From Strobilurus pachycystidiatus (lineage: Eukaryota; Basidiomycota; Agaricomycetes; Agaricales; Physalacriaceae), in NCBI GenBank assembly GCA_019915135.1, contig JAHLMK010000009.1, positions 496,001 to 560,000 of the forward strand: 64,000 nucleotides of DNA, in the 5' to 3' direction. Both the position numbers and the translations under genes were made by a program. Position 1 is the first letter of the stretch. Each line of letters begins with the position of its first letter. Below, piece by piece: positions 1 through 11,180 of this stretch. Under the pieces are notes generated by a model. The model saw only the letters and a list, made by a program, of their open reading frames with translations. It had not been told where the DNA came from and did not search any database.

Positions 1-1329
1 TACGCAACACCCAGATCCCACACTCATCTTCGACATTCTCATATCATACCCATGACGTATACAAGTGAATTCAGTTCTGATAATTAAAGATACCGATGCA
101 AACTTTCGCTGGCATGCTATCAAGTCTGATACCAAGGTTCCGAAGAACCTCAACTTAGGCCTGTAAGACTCTGAGATGTATCTCCATTCTGAGTCCGCCA
201 TATTTGAAGGAAGTACGTTACACGCGCGCCACGGGAAACTCGTACCAGTCAGACAGTCTCGTTGACCGAGTGATCAGATTCGAGGATGAGCACTCGAGTC
301 CTGAACGAATCGTTGCTGAAGCTGGAGAAGGACAAGAAGCTTGACCAATCCTGCGAGCTGAAGTCGGGAGGAGAATTAGATAACGAAGGGATCTAGAAGT
401 TGGTGAGCTTCATGGGCTGGGATTCTGAGACACCGCTACATAGTCGTGTCGAAGCTAGCGGGGAACAACGACTGTGGTTGTATTCGACGGAAGTTTAGAG
501 ACCCAGGAGTTTTGACTGTAGGTTCAACTACATCACAATTAGAAAGCAGTATCTCTGTAGAGCACTGACATTGTCGAAGTCGTGCATCCCGAGGCTCAAA
601 GTTTTTGAGACGTAAGTAGAGCTCAAACGCGGCCGTAATCGCGATGTTAGATCCAATGGCGAGTGAGAATCACTGGATGGGTCATCTTTGGGACGTCGTC
701 AGGCGAGAGTGGGCGCGTATGAGCGTGAACGGTATGATGGTCGTGGTAAGAAGACAAGGATGATCGCGGGAAGTTTCTGACGAAGAACTGACCGATGGTC
801 TATAGGCATCGTTCACACCTTGCATTAGAAAATTTGGGCACACGGATAGAAATTGAGGCTGTCTTGTTAGCAGGCTGATACGCACCACCCTTTCCGTTAT
901 CACTGTGATTGTGATAATAGAGAGTGGCGGACCGGGGTGAGAGACTGAGGATTTCTGTTTTGGGCAATTTTCTGCTGCTTTGTTTCCCCCCATCCAGCTA
1001 TGGTCGCGAGTCAGCGAGCGCTTTTATTGCCCACTGGCTGCTGTGTCTCCGAGTCTGACCACATAGATATTCTAGATTCTTGACAGGAGCCAAGTCGCGT
1101 TCTTGCTTTGTCGAAACTGAGTGGCGATTTCCATATCTGACACGAAGAGTCGAACAATGGGAGATCGGAAGCGGAATTGACAATGTGGTAATTCCAGGGC
1201 CACTCGGTATATAGCAGTGGCGCGTGGGCGAGACATCCCTCTCTTCATCGCCACGGACACCCCCATCTTATCTGAGCACCCTCTCCAAATCGTCGCCACC
1301 ATCTAAGTCTCCTTTTACATAGCGTCAAC
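1..1329. other. No supported gene; left edge of window
   Basis: I see no credible gene here. A 36-codon ATG frame at about 287-397 (+) has no splice context or recognisable motif. The minus-strand frames at 682-1302 are low-complexity and look like chance. The stretch could hold the end of a gene that lies outside the window. Confidence 0.4.
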
Positions 1330-1872
1330 ATGTATTTCAACGTGAGTACTATGTTCCATTCCTCATCGGCTGCGAACTGATTGAGTTCATCAGGAATATA
1401 CGAACGAGCAAATCCTCGACGCCCAGTCTGTTCAAACCTACATCGTCAAGGAAAAGGACGCGCATTTCGAAGTGAGATCCATCGTACTGTATGCTCGTTC
1501 AAGATGTATGATCTAACCTCGCTCCAGAAACCCCTCCCCATGTCTCTAGTGCTTCCCAAACATCGCCGCCTGCTCTCATTCGACGATGGCGCCGAACCTC
1601 CCGTGTTCTCTCCCCGCCGCGCATACCGCACACCCATGGAAACCCGTCGGCGTCTCGGCTGGATTGTTGACGTGGGCCCGAGCCGTGTACAGGCCCAGCC
1701 CGCCGTACACCAAAGCACCACCGCTCTTCGTGTCCAAGTCGCAGGCCTCACAGACATGCTCTCCATCTTCACCCTCCTCATGTGCATCAACATGCTCGGA
1801 CCGTGCTGCTTCGTCTACGCTGGCCTACGCGTGGTGTTCATGGCGCTCTCTCGGCGTAGTTCCGCCGTTTGA
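1330..1872 (+). CDS. Small hypothetical protein, 3 exons
   Basis: Proposed exons are 1330-1341, 1394-1471 and 1528-1872, giving 144 residues. The first exon is four codons (MYFN) ending at a GTGAGT donor. The second intron starts GTGAGA and ends at a CCAG acceptor, and all junctions are in phase. The middle is basic and rich in Arg and Pro. Residues of about 110-140 are hydrophobic (around MLSIFTLLMCINMLG), so one membrane segment is possible. I do not recognise the family and propose no function. Splicing and frame are consistent across three exons, but short first exons are easily invented by chance. Confidence 0.45.
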
Positions 1873-2598
1873 TTGCGGTCCATCTTCTTCTGTTCATCCC
1901 AACTTGTATCTTCTAGCACTTCGCTGTCGTATTGCTTTCTTGTTCTCACATGCTCTCATCCAGTCGCTCATTTACGTATTTTCTATCTACAGCTCACCTT
2001 CCTTTCGCTTCAAATTCTTACACCCTTTTCGTCATCGTTCTCCTGTTTCGTATCGGTCGCTCTTGTTTTCTTTTCTCACAATGTAGCACTTATGTATCAT
2101 GCGTATCTTCCCCTGCTACAATTATCAATGTTGTTTTACATACCGAATTTTCGCGTAGAAATTAGTTTTGGCCTGCAAGTCCCGATCACGTGGGCGTTCC
2201 GACCTCTACCTCGAACGGCCATGATCTTGGCCATGATGAGCCTGGATCGCAAATCCGCACTCACCGCGGATTGTACTCTGATTTTCTCGATCTTTGGGCC
2301 TGTCCATGACTGTCCTTTTTCTTCCTCATTGGCAGTGGTCCCGTAGTGGTGCTCCGCTGCTCCTGGCTCGCAGACGAAAGTATACAGCCTCCCTCTGTCA
2401 ACCACTCCGAATTCCCTCTACAGCTCCGGATTACCAATAAACGCGCTATGATGCACTCGTCCCAGCCATCGCGATAGAGCCCGGCAGGTTTTTGACTCGC
2501 ATCATGCCTGCGTCATCTGTGTCATCCACTCCGCTTGGCCCACACATAAGAGCGCATTCTCGCCCCGACTCGTTCCCCAACACCCACCCACCACCATC
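1873..2598. other. Intergenic region, no gene seen
   Basis: AT-rich, pyrimidine-rich sequence between the small hypothetical gene and the SDR gene. Long open frames at 1873-2346 (+) have hydrophobic low-complexity translations and no splice support. The last part is the presumed promoter and 5' leader of the SDR gene. Confidence 0.4.
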
Positions 2599-3599
2599 AT
2601 GTCGCAATTCGAACAAGGACACCACCCAGACATGGACCAGCTCCAAAAGCCGCCTGGCCTCCAGCACGAAATGGATCCCCTGCCCGCGAGCGCCGACCAG
2701 CCCAATCCAGATTCAGGATATTCGACGTATCGCGCTGCAGGAAAGCTGGAAGGCAAACGCGCGCTCATCACCGGCGGCGATTCGGGCATTGGGCGGGCGA
2801 CGGCGGTCCTGTTCGCCAAGGAGGGCGCTAGCGTCGCTATCGTCTATCTGCCGCAGGAGGAGAGGGACGCGCAGGACGCGAAGAAGTTGGTCGATGCCGA
2901 AGGGCAGAAGTGCGTTCTCATACAGGCGGACCTGACGGACGCGAAGGAGTGTCGACGAGTCGTCGACGAGGCAGCAAGCCAGCTAGGCGGCTTGGAGATC
3001 ATCGTGAACAATGCCGGATATCAGATGACGCAGGACAGCATCTTGGATTTGCCAGAGTTCGTGTGATTTCTTCTCGGCGCGCGACGATGATACTCATCCA
3101 CGTTTTGTCTAGAGAGCAGTGGGACCTCACGTTCAAGACGAATATCTACCCCTACTTCCACATCTGCAAACACGCCCTCCCCTACCTTCGCAAGTCAAAA
3201 GGATGCTCCATCGTCAACATGACGTGTAAGTATTCGCTTTTGATCTTTGCTCTCTTACTCAAATATCCATCAGCCGTCACCGCCTACGGAGGTAGCAAAG
3301 ACCTCCTCGACTACGTCTCAACAAAAGGCGCCATCGTCTCTTTCACGCGTGCACTCTCCAACCAACTCGTCGGTGAAGGTATTCGCGTCAATGCCATCGC
3401 CCCCGGACCCGTGTGGACTCCGCTCGTCGTCGCGACGATGCCCAAAGAGAGACTAGACGCGGCGAACAAGAACCCAATGGGACGTCAGGGCCAACCGACT
3501 GAGATCGCGTCGTGCTGTGTCTTTTTGGCGGGGCCGGATAGTAGCTTCATTAGTGGGTCGACGCTGCATCCGAACGGAGGGAAGTTTGTGGCTAATTAG
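2599..3599 (+). CDS. Short-chain dehydrogenase/reductase (SDR)
   Basis: NAD(P)-dependent oxidoreductase of the classical SDR family; the substrate cannot be told. Exons 2599-3062, 3113-3225 and 3274-3599 give 300 residues. The first donor is placed at 3063 (GTGATT), not 3061, because only that keeps the frame into the EQWDL stretch. The cofactor motif TGGDSGIG is at residues 58-65, NNAG at 137-140, and the catalytic Ser193, Tyr206 and Lys210 (YVSTK) are all present. An approximately 45-residue polar, Pro/Gln-rich N-terminal extension precedes the fold, as in the bacterial YhdF/general-stress-protein-39 type; that subfamily placement is from memory. The start codon sits in a good context (ACCATCATGT). 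The gene looks intact and is unrelated to the SDR scraps at 6.2, 9.4 and 10.4 kb beyond family level. Confidence 0.9.
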
Positions 3600-4116
3600 A
3601 TGGATGAATGTTGTAAATTGTAACTTTTTTGTAATTGCTAGCAGTTGATTGTTTTCCTTGCACATTTGCTTTTTTCTCGGCGCTCATCGATGTTATTGAT
3701 TAGGTACAAGTTAGGCTCGAGGCCGTCGTCACCGCCGTCTCCGAGCTAATTCACGCATGCGAGATGATGAATTATTCTCGCGTATCTATCTGGACTCGCT
3801 ACCCCCGAAGACGGAAGTGTACGACTTTTCATGCCTGACATTTGTATGTTGTAGTAATGCAAAATGAAGTGCGGAGGAACGTCCTCGGCACTATACACAA
3901 GAAAAGTACGAAGTGAAACGAGTCGCGCAGGGCTATTGACGCTGTAACAACGTCGTTGTCACTCAAGGTACTAGTAGTGCATTATACCAACGAATTCTGA
4001 CATCCAGCTTGGTGTATTGATGCTATCACTGTCAGTGTCAGCTTCTCTCTACAAGTCCCGTGCTTTCACACACACACACACGAGTCTGATGCCCATGTAG
4101 CTTTCCCTCTACCATC
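3600..4116. other. Intergenic region; upstream part of tandem repeat unit A
   Basis: No gene seen. From about 3910 the sequence resembles 7160-7350, upstream of the second BTB gene, so this is the left edge of the duplicated unit. A short CA dinucleotide run lies at about 4067-4081. Confidence 0.5.
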
Positions 4117-5793
4117 ATGACCATGCAGCGTATTGGGGAGGAAAAATGCATCGCATCCTCGCCTCTACGATTTGAATCGACTTTTGAAGCGATAGTATAT
4201 GAGGATGTCACAAGCCATACGTGGGGCTTGGGCTGGTCGGTGCGCCTTAATTATGTCCAATTGCCCGTACGTCCTTCCAGCACCGGGCCTTGTATGTATT
4301 ATGATGTCTGAGCATAAGATTCCCCAGATCAGGCCCTTCGTTGGGTCGATAGCGATCTGTTTGATCCTCCCACCCTGGTGGAAATCGAGTCACGCATTCA
4401 TCATCCACAGTGTAGTATGCGATGTGCTCATCGAAGGACGACTTGGGGAAGGACAACAGTTTACTAGCACTAGCAGCGAAGAAACGTTCAATCCCTTGGG
4501 CGTTTACAAATTCAACATATATTCCCCTAGGATTAGGTTGACGATGGCTGTAAAAGTCGGACCTACGTCGACGAGCGGTGATATATCTGTCCCGAACCCG
4601 CAGCGACATCTCACAGCAGCCGTCGCACGAACGATCCATTCTGGCGATCTGGTCGACTCAAAGTTCTATCTATATTCGAAGCGTCACGGAGAAAGGGGAG
4701 TGAAGGGCCCCAGGCCGCTGTATGCGACCTCAGCGGTCTTGAACCAAGTTGGCAGCGAGTATCTCGACGACTTAGGTAAGAGCATTCAAACATACTCGCA
4801 ACTCCCCAAGAAAATGACCTGATTTTCGACAGTTGGCTCGGAAGGGTTCAAAGAGTCTAACTCTGTGGCCATTGATCTGCATCGCCTTGCACCAAATGAG
4901 ACGCAAAGTGACACCTACGATTACGCCTCCGATAGCGACCTCGAGGATGAAGATGATCCTTGTAGCTCTGATAGCGCTGAACCTGAGAGCGAGAGTCAAG
5001 AACAAACGACTAAGTTACTTGGGGAGCTAACGTACGTCCACACAATAGGCCTCTGCGTTGACGTTGGTAGTGACCGAGTTTACATTCACTGTTAGGTCAA
5101 TCCAAGCACAGACTAACATAAAGTTCATGCGGATGGGACGGGCTATTCTCCTCCCCGATACTGCCTTCAGAACGTGAGTCACCATCGGTCTACCTCGCGA
5201 GTCTCCACTCACCGTCGAAAAGGTGGAACACCTTTTTGCAATACGTGTACTTTGGCAACGTCAAGTTTTCGACGTTGACGTCGGCGAGAACGTCCGAGTA
5301 CCAAGAGTCGGAAGAGTCTTGCTCACCAAAGTCCATGTATCGTCTGGCTCACAAGGTATGCAAGCTGATACGAACAGTCATGCGAATACTCACCTCGGCC
5401 ATTCTTAGCTCTGTCTTGAAGATCTAAAAACCTCGGCACTTAATAACCTAAAGACGCAACTGACAAAGGATAACATCTTCGAGGAAGTGTTCTCGCGCTT
5501 CACGTCCAGGTTGGTGCATAGAGGAGTACTAGTGTTGTGCCGGGTTTTTTGACCTTCTAACCAGGTACCCCGAAGTTCTGGACGCCGAGATGGAATTCAT
5601 GTTAGCCAAATGCTCCAATGAAAGTGTCCAGGCAGGGGTTTCAAAGGCTATGAAAGACTTGTGCTCCGGAGACCATCCCTATCTGGAAGAGGCCATCAAC
5701 AAGGCGTTTACAGGCCTCATAAAGACTAGACCGGACGTTGAATGCGAGTCGAGAGAGTTGTCAAGAGTCGCGAGTCTTAACTCCAATGACTGA
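4117..5793 (+). CDS. BTB/POZ-domain protein, copy A (possible MATH-like N-terminus)
   Basis: Exons 4117-4266, 4328-4775, 4833-5031, 5096-5173, 5223-5355, 5409-5509 and 5565-5793 give 445 residues. All six introns keep frame, and the junctions match copy B at 7.4 kb. The BTB part runs from about residue 164 (KFYLYSKR) through an acidic insert (YASDSDLEDEDD) and the strand-helix block YVYFGNVKF to SPKSMYRLAHK, followed by a helical tail. Fungal BTB proteins often act as protein-interaction adaptors, in some cases for cullin-3 ligases; that is family knowledge, not seen here. Residues 1-150 have a Trp-rich beta pattern (WGLGWSVRLNY, PPWW) resembling MATH/TRAF, which is an inference. An ATG at 4123 matches the start in copy B and may be the true start. 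The C-terminus has 11 extra residues compared with copy B. Confidence 0.85.
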
Positions 5794-6830
5794 ATAATTA
5801 TATAGTTCATAGTAACGTGAAGAGTTAACAGCTGTGAACAAAAATGGAGTAAAGCTCATCGGAAACACGCACCAGTCTGACAGAAAGAGAGTGTCTGAAC
5901 AGGATTTGTGTTGCTCATCGTTGCGAACTTGAATTGTGGTGACTTGGAGACGAAACAAAAGTCTGGAGGACAAAGCCAAACAAACGAACTCGGCTTCTCC
6001 TCCCGCCTTCATGGTCAATTCGATGCATCCTCTATTGCGTCTCAATCCCGACTGCATGCGTTCACCAAGAATGGCCTAGCTTGGGCAACCGTCATGGGAA
6101 AATTTGTCTACTTATCCGGACCACCCACCACTGGGAACCCACTCCTTCTCAGAGGCCGACGACGACGATGACGACTGAGCACAACCGCATCATTCTTGTC
6201 GGAGGCGGGAACGCCGTAATCGGAGACGAGATCGTCTAGAGCTTGGCGGAGAAAGGGCGTCGGGTATACCGTGGGGCGCGGAACAAAGAGGCGGGCTTCA
6301 AGCCGGCGGAAGCGGCGGACTGGACGTGCATTTGTGTCGGTCGGGTCCGCGACGGACGTGGTGGAGAATGCGGAGAGGCGGCCTGATTTGCTGGTCAACA
6401 ACGCTGGCGTCGGGCTGATGCATAACAGTAAATGCACGCTCGCCGAACCTCTATCCAACATTCAAGAGACGCCTCCGTCAACCTCCTCGGCTTGATAATC
6501 GTCTACCAGGCCTCCACTCCGCTTCTCATCTCCGCCGCGCCTGCTTCGTCAACGTTACGACTATCATGGCTAGCACTCGGATCCATGCATGGGTCGCATA
6601 TAATACCTGAAGACGGGCGCCTTTAACTGGGGAGACGCTGGGGAAATGGCGCTTCTGGATTCGCAAGGAGTGGATCTGTGTGTTGCTCGTCGTCGTCGTC
6701 GTTGGAGTTGTCGTTGCTAACGCGTTTGTTGACTTGCAGCCCTCGCCGTCATCCTCACTCTGACTGCCCTCATGACAATATACCACAAGCAGATAGTGGA
6801 ATGGCTGACCCCGGTGACGCGCTGAATGCA
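5794..6830 (+). pseudogene. Broken SDR copy, unit A
   Basis: The coding remnant begins at about 6168 with an ATG and reads an SDR start (RIILVGGGN..IGDEIV) that meets TAG at 6238. SDR sequence then continues in other frames: EKGRRVYRGARNKEAG at about 6247-6295, LLVNNAGVGLMH at about 6389-6424, then a block matching the Rossmann helices. It aligns along its length with the copy at 9.4-10.0 kb. Stops and shifted frames rule out a working enzyme, and the Tyr-x-x-x-Lys motif is missing. The 5' part (5794-6167) matches the stretch after copy B and carries no gene of its own. Confidence 0.7.
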
Positions 6831-7130
6831 CGATCTCAAATTTGGCTGGCTGGTGCCCAGTGATCTCCTTCCCGCCGCTGTTTGGCCACGAAATCGTCGC
6901 CGTTCTCCAAGATTACCTACGCGTGCCTAGCCAAGGTCGTGCGCGACGGCGGTTTCAGAATCGCGCTCATTGCCCGCCTCGATGCCACCCCTGGTCATTT
7001 CACCACCGCCGTCTTTTCCACCTGCGGCATGGGCATCATTGTCTTCTCCATCGCCGCCATCCTCTCCCTCCCCAAGCACTTCATCACCGTCTACCTAAGC
7101 GTCATCCTCATAATAATGAGGATTGGGGGA
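6640..7130 (+). pseudogene. Relic of a Tvp38/VTT-domain Golgi membrane protein gene
   Basis: Pieces of a VTT (SNARE-associated) membrane protein can be read in order. These are WRFWIRKEW and a Val-rich helix at about 6645-6715, then LAVILTLTALMTIYHKQIVE at about 6740-6800, where TGA interrupts a Thr-Arg-(Trp)-Met-His context. FGWLVP follows, then a deletion and frame change to SFPPLFGHEIVAVL at about 6868-6910, and RIALIARLDATPGHFTTAVF with SLPKHFITVYL to about 7115. Tvp38 is a tetra-spanning late-Golgi protein of the DedA/VTT family. The stop, a frame change and a missing middle show that it is not functional. It lies exactly between the two tandem BTB-SDR units. The family call rests on remembered sequence and should be checked. 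Confidence 0.7.
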
Positions 7131-7362
7131 ACGTGCTCGGTAGTGTAGTGCATCAGACCCGTCCTCACAAGAGCGTAGGGCAGCGACGTTGTGACACAAG
7201 GTAGTAGACTGATGCCGGACATCAAGTACTAACGAATTACCGCTCACTGTTTTTGGGGGGTGTATAATAATGCATTGTATTGTTGATGCTACAAACTATT
7301 CGAGTCCCGTGCTTTCACACATGAGGCTGATGCCGTACTAATGTAGCTTGGCCTCTGCGACC

Positions 7363-8990
7363 ATGGAGCGCATCGGAGAAGTCAAATGCATCGCATCCCC
7401 AGGCTCACATCTACGATTTGAATGGACTTCTGTATTAGTGATAGGCCGATCGGCAGGAGAGTCCACAACTGATACGTGGGGCTTGGGCTGGTCGGTGCGC
7501 CTCAATTATGTCCAATTGCCTGTACGTCCCTTCAAGCGGCGCTTGTATGCACCATGTCTGAGCATACTAAAATTCTCCAGGGGCCCTTTGTTGGGGCAAT
7601 AGCGATCTATCTGGAGTTCCCACCCTGGTGGAAGTCAAGTCGTGCATTCACCATCCACGGTGTAGTATGCGATGTGCTCAGCGAAGGACAACCTGCGACA
7701 GAACAACGGTTTACTGGCAGCGAAGAAACGTCTCCCTTGGGCGTTTACAGATACAACTTATATTCCCCTAGGATTAAGTTGACGATGGCTATAGAAGTCA
7801 GGCCTAGTACGGCGACGGGCGATGATCTACATCAGACTGTCCCGCGACATCTTACAGCAGCCGTCGCTAGAACGATCCGCTCTGGCGATCTGGTCGATTT
7901 GAAGTTCTACCTGTACTCAAAGCGTCACGGAGAAGGGGGAGTGAAGAGCCCTAAGCCGCTCTACGCGAGCTTGGCCCTCTTGACCCAGGTTGGCAGCGAG
8001 TACCTTGATGATTTAGGTGAGCGCTTGGGTCGTCGGGAGTGCTCATGGAGATGACAATTCCGTCAGTCGCTGGGGAAGGTTTCAAAGAGTCTAAACCAGT
8101 GGCAATAGACTTACATTGTCTGGCACTCGAGGCTGAGGAAAGCGACGCCTACGATTACGCATCCGATAGCGATCTGGAGGAGGACGACGATCCACGTGGT
8201 CCCATTGACACAAATATTTCTGAGCCCGAACGCGAGAGTCAAGAACTCGAACGGACGACCAAATTGCTCAGCGAACTGACGTACGTTAACAGAAGCGACG
8301 TCTTACGGGTCTGATACTTACCCATTGCGCTTTTCATCCAGGGAGGTTCAGGCACAGAGCATCACGAAGTTCATGCGAATGGGACGAGCTATCCTGCTCC
8401 CTGATACTGCCTTCAGAACGTGAGCACCCATTGATCTGTCACGCGAATCTCCACTCACCGAGGAGAAGGTGGAACGCCTTCTTACAATACGTCTACTTTG
8501 GCAACGTAAAGTTTGCGACGTTAACGTCGGCAAGAACGCCCGAGTACCAAGATTCGGAAGAGTCTTGTTCACCAAAGTCCATGTATCGTCTGGCTCACAA
8601 GGTATACAAGCTGATACGCACAGTCATGCGAATACTCACCTCGGCCATTGTCAGCTCTGTCTTGATGATCTAAAAGCCTCGGCTCTCGACAATTTAAAGA
8701 CGCAACTGACAAAGGATATCATCCTCGAGGAAGTTTTCTCGCGCTTCACGTCCAGGTTGGTGCAGCGCGTTGTACTGGTGTGATGCTTGATTTCTTACCT
8801 TCTGTGCAGGTACCCAGACGTTTTGGACGCCGAGATGGAATTCATGTTAGCCAAATGCTCCAATGAAAGTGTCCAGACAAGAACTTCGAAGGCCCTGAAA
8901 GACCTATGTTCCGGCGAGCATCCCTATCTGGAAGAGGTCATCGACAAGGCAATTGCAGGCCTCATAAAGACGAGGCCCGAAGTTAAATGA
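7363..8990 (+). CDS. BTB/POZ-domain protein, copy B
   Basis: Exons 7363-7521, 7581-8016, 8067-8280, 8342-8419, 8469-8601, 8655-8755 and 8810-8990 give 433 residues. Every exon border has its counterpart in copy A, and internal exons 4-6 are the same lengths (78, 133, 101 bp). The start is the ATG at 7363 (MERIGEV), preceded by CGACC; an upstream TTG in the same frame is not a start. The domain order is as in copy A: a Trp-rich, possibly MATH-like N-terminus, KFYLYSKR, an acidic insert (ASDSDLEEDDD), YVYFGNVKF, SPKSMYRLAHK and a helical tail ending TRPEVK. It ends 11 codons earlier than copy A. The reading frame is intact, so both duplicates could be expressed. Confidence 0.86.
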
Positions 8991-9413
8991 AAGTCGGGAG
9001 TCGAGAAGTCTGAACGAGTGATCCTAGTAGGACATTGTCTGTGCATTTCACGGCTGTAAATAACGATCGAATAAAGCTGCCAAGGGAGACGTACCAGTGC
9101 AAGCGACAAAGTCGACAAGTCTGAGCAGGATTCGTGTTTTGAGTGACGCGTGGTATGTAGGTTGTATGTAGGAATCGAGGACGACGAAGCCAAACAAACA
9201 AACGCGTCTCCTTTCGCCTTCCATGATCATTCTGTTGCGCGCACTTCTGGTCCCTCAATCCCGACCGGCGACGGCATGGTTGTCACCAACAGTGGCTAGC
9301 TAACTAGGGCAATCATCATGGGAAATTCTCGCCTATTCGGTCCACCACGATTCCCGGGAACTTTGCGGAGCCCACTTTTGCTCAGAAGACGACCGACCAC
9401 AAGCGCATAGTTC

Positions 9414-10048
9414 TTGTCGCGCATCATTCTTGTCACGAGCGGGAACGTCGGAATAGGGTCTGGGATAGCCAAGAGCCTGGCGGAGAAAGGGCGTCGGCTA
9501 TATCGTGGGGCGCGGAATAAAGAGGCGGGAATCGAGCAGGCGGAAGCGGCGACTGGACGCGCAATCGTGTCGGTCGGGGCCGCGACGGGCGTGGTGGAGA
9601 ATGCGGATGGGCGGCCTCACTCACTGGTTAACAACGCTGGCGTCGGGCTGATGCATAAGAGTAGATGCACCTCGGCGAACCTTCATCCGACATCCAAGAG
9701 GCGCTCTCCATTAACCTCCTCGGCCTGATAAACGTCTTCCAGGCCTTCTCTCCGCTTCTTCTCTCCGCCACGCCTGCTTCGTCAACGTCACGACTATCAT
9801 GGCTAGCACTCGACCACGGTTGGATCCATGCATGGATCGCGTATAATACCAGCGAGGCCGCCGCATTCGTATACGATTGCGCTGGCGGAGCAATTGGAGG
9901 GAAAGGTCGAGGTCAACGCAGTGTCGCCGGGCTTTGTGACGACCAAGTTGAACGGGCTCTCGCGCAGAGGCAAGACGACGCGACAAGGAGCGGATATAAT
10001 CGCGTCCTAGGCGCTATTTGGGCCGGAGCAGAAGGATTACCATTGTAA
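9414..10048 (+). pseudogene. Broken SDR copy, unit B
   Basis: The SDR start is well kept: RIILVTSGNVGIGSGIAKSL at about 9420-9480 has the Gly-x-x-x-Gly-x-Gly-type loop, and LVNNAGVG is at about 9625-9648. The frame then shifts. ALSINLLGLINVFQAF follows in another frame at about 9700-9745, and VEVNAVSPGFVTTKL is read in a third at about 9913-9955. The active-site Tyr-x-x-x-Lys block that should lie between is lost. This copy is less decayed than the one at 6.2 kb and matches it closely, so both come from one duplicated unit. It could still be transcribed, but an active enzyme is very unlikely. Confidence 0.75.
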
Positions 10049-10269
10049 GCTCCTCTGTAGAATTCTGTTTTCTGTTTGCTCACTCGCTCTTTGTACAGGT
10101 GAGATGTGGGCTGAGCAGACCACGGCGAAAGTCAGACGAACAGACGCGTTTCTCCCTCCGCCTTGATCATTTCTATCGCACCTCTCTGCGACCTTCGCCT
10201 GTCAAACCCGACGCTTTCGCTTTCGCAAAGCCTGCATAGCTCGTAAATCACGGGAACCGTTCGAGAACG

Positions 10270-10530
10270 ATGATTAATTCCGGTCCGACCTCTGCACCTT
10301 CGAAGAGCCTGTGTGCCCTTCTTCGGATTTCATCCTACTCGTCAACAAGGGCGATCGACACACGCTGGCTGGACTTGGGGGTGGAGGTTGTCAGGGGCTT
10401 GACGGAGAAGGGCCATCGGGTATACGTCGTCGAGGCGAGGAGTGAAGGGGCAGGATTGGATGCGGAAGCAGTGCTGCAAGCAGCGGTGACGGACATGCAT
10501 ACCGTGCTGCTCGAGATGGCCGCACCTGTC
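10270..10530 (+). pseudogene. Third SDR fragment
   Basis: A short stretch reads VVRGLTEKGHRVYVVEARSE at about 10387-10446, which aligns with AKSLAEKGRRLYRGARNKE in the copy at 9.5 kb. Upstream codons resemble the start of the same fold but without a recognisable glycine loop. Sequence similarity fades after about 10530. It is probably the remainder of a third unit of the tandem array. Confidence 0.5.
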
Positions 10531-10729
10531 AGTTGCGAATCTTGGACTCAGAGCAGGCGGAGGGGCGTCTGTATTCGGTGTAGGCAACAACCTCGGCGTT
10601 GAACTTACGCTCCATATCGAAAGCAGGCTTGCCGAACCACCATACAACGTCCCAAGGATGCTCTTTGCTGATTTGCCTGGCCTGGTCACCGTCTGTTGGA
10701 CTTTTATTCCACTTCTTTTTGCGCCACAA
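10529..10729 (-). other. Coding-like fragment, unknown
   Basis: A 66-codon minus-strand frame has a well-mixed, coding-like composition (KEHPWDVVWWFGKPAFDMER and EVVAYTEYRR). It lacks a clear start context or splice partner. The other strand of the same stretch holds only short frames. It may be an exon or relic of a gene not otherwise present. No function is proposed. Confidence 0.25.
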
Positions 10730-11180
10730 CCGTGCTTGGCTTTTGGGCGGAACCAGCGATCATTTCTACTATCGTGCATCTTGATATCGATAAACCTTCC
10801 GTCCGCGGTACGTGTTCCAGTTCTTTGTTCGGCCAAATCGAGTACTGATTGGCTTTTGTCTCAGAATTTGAATTTATGAATCCCCTCTTGTTCTCTTTTC
10901 GGAAGCTGGACCTTTACCTGCTGCGTTGCTAAGACGATGACCAGTGCTTCGACCTCATCCATGGCCCGCCATTGCGCTCTCCTATGTGCTTAGACCCGTG
11001 GGTGTTCATTGTTACATTATAGTCGGTTATTGTTCTAATATCGATAAAAGGAAGTGGATATGGAGGCCTGAGGTCTCATCAGTTTCCTTCCCACTTCCCA
11101 ATCACTCGTGCGTCCTTATTCTTTTCTTCGCCATACTGATGATTGACCCGGCGGCATAGCATCTCGAACCCAAATATCAA

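Noticed and set aside
7348..7362. N-terminal extension MASAT for BTB copy B
   Set aside because: The first codon is TTG; the real ATG is at 7363 and matches the start in the paralogue.
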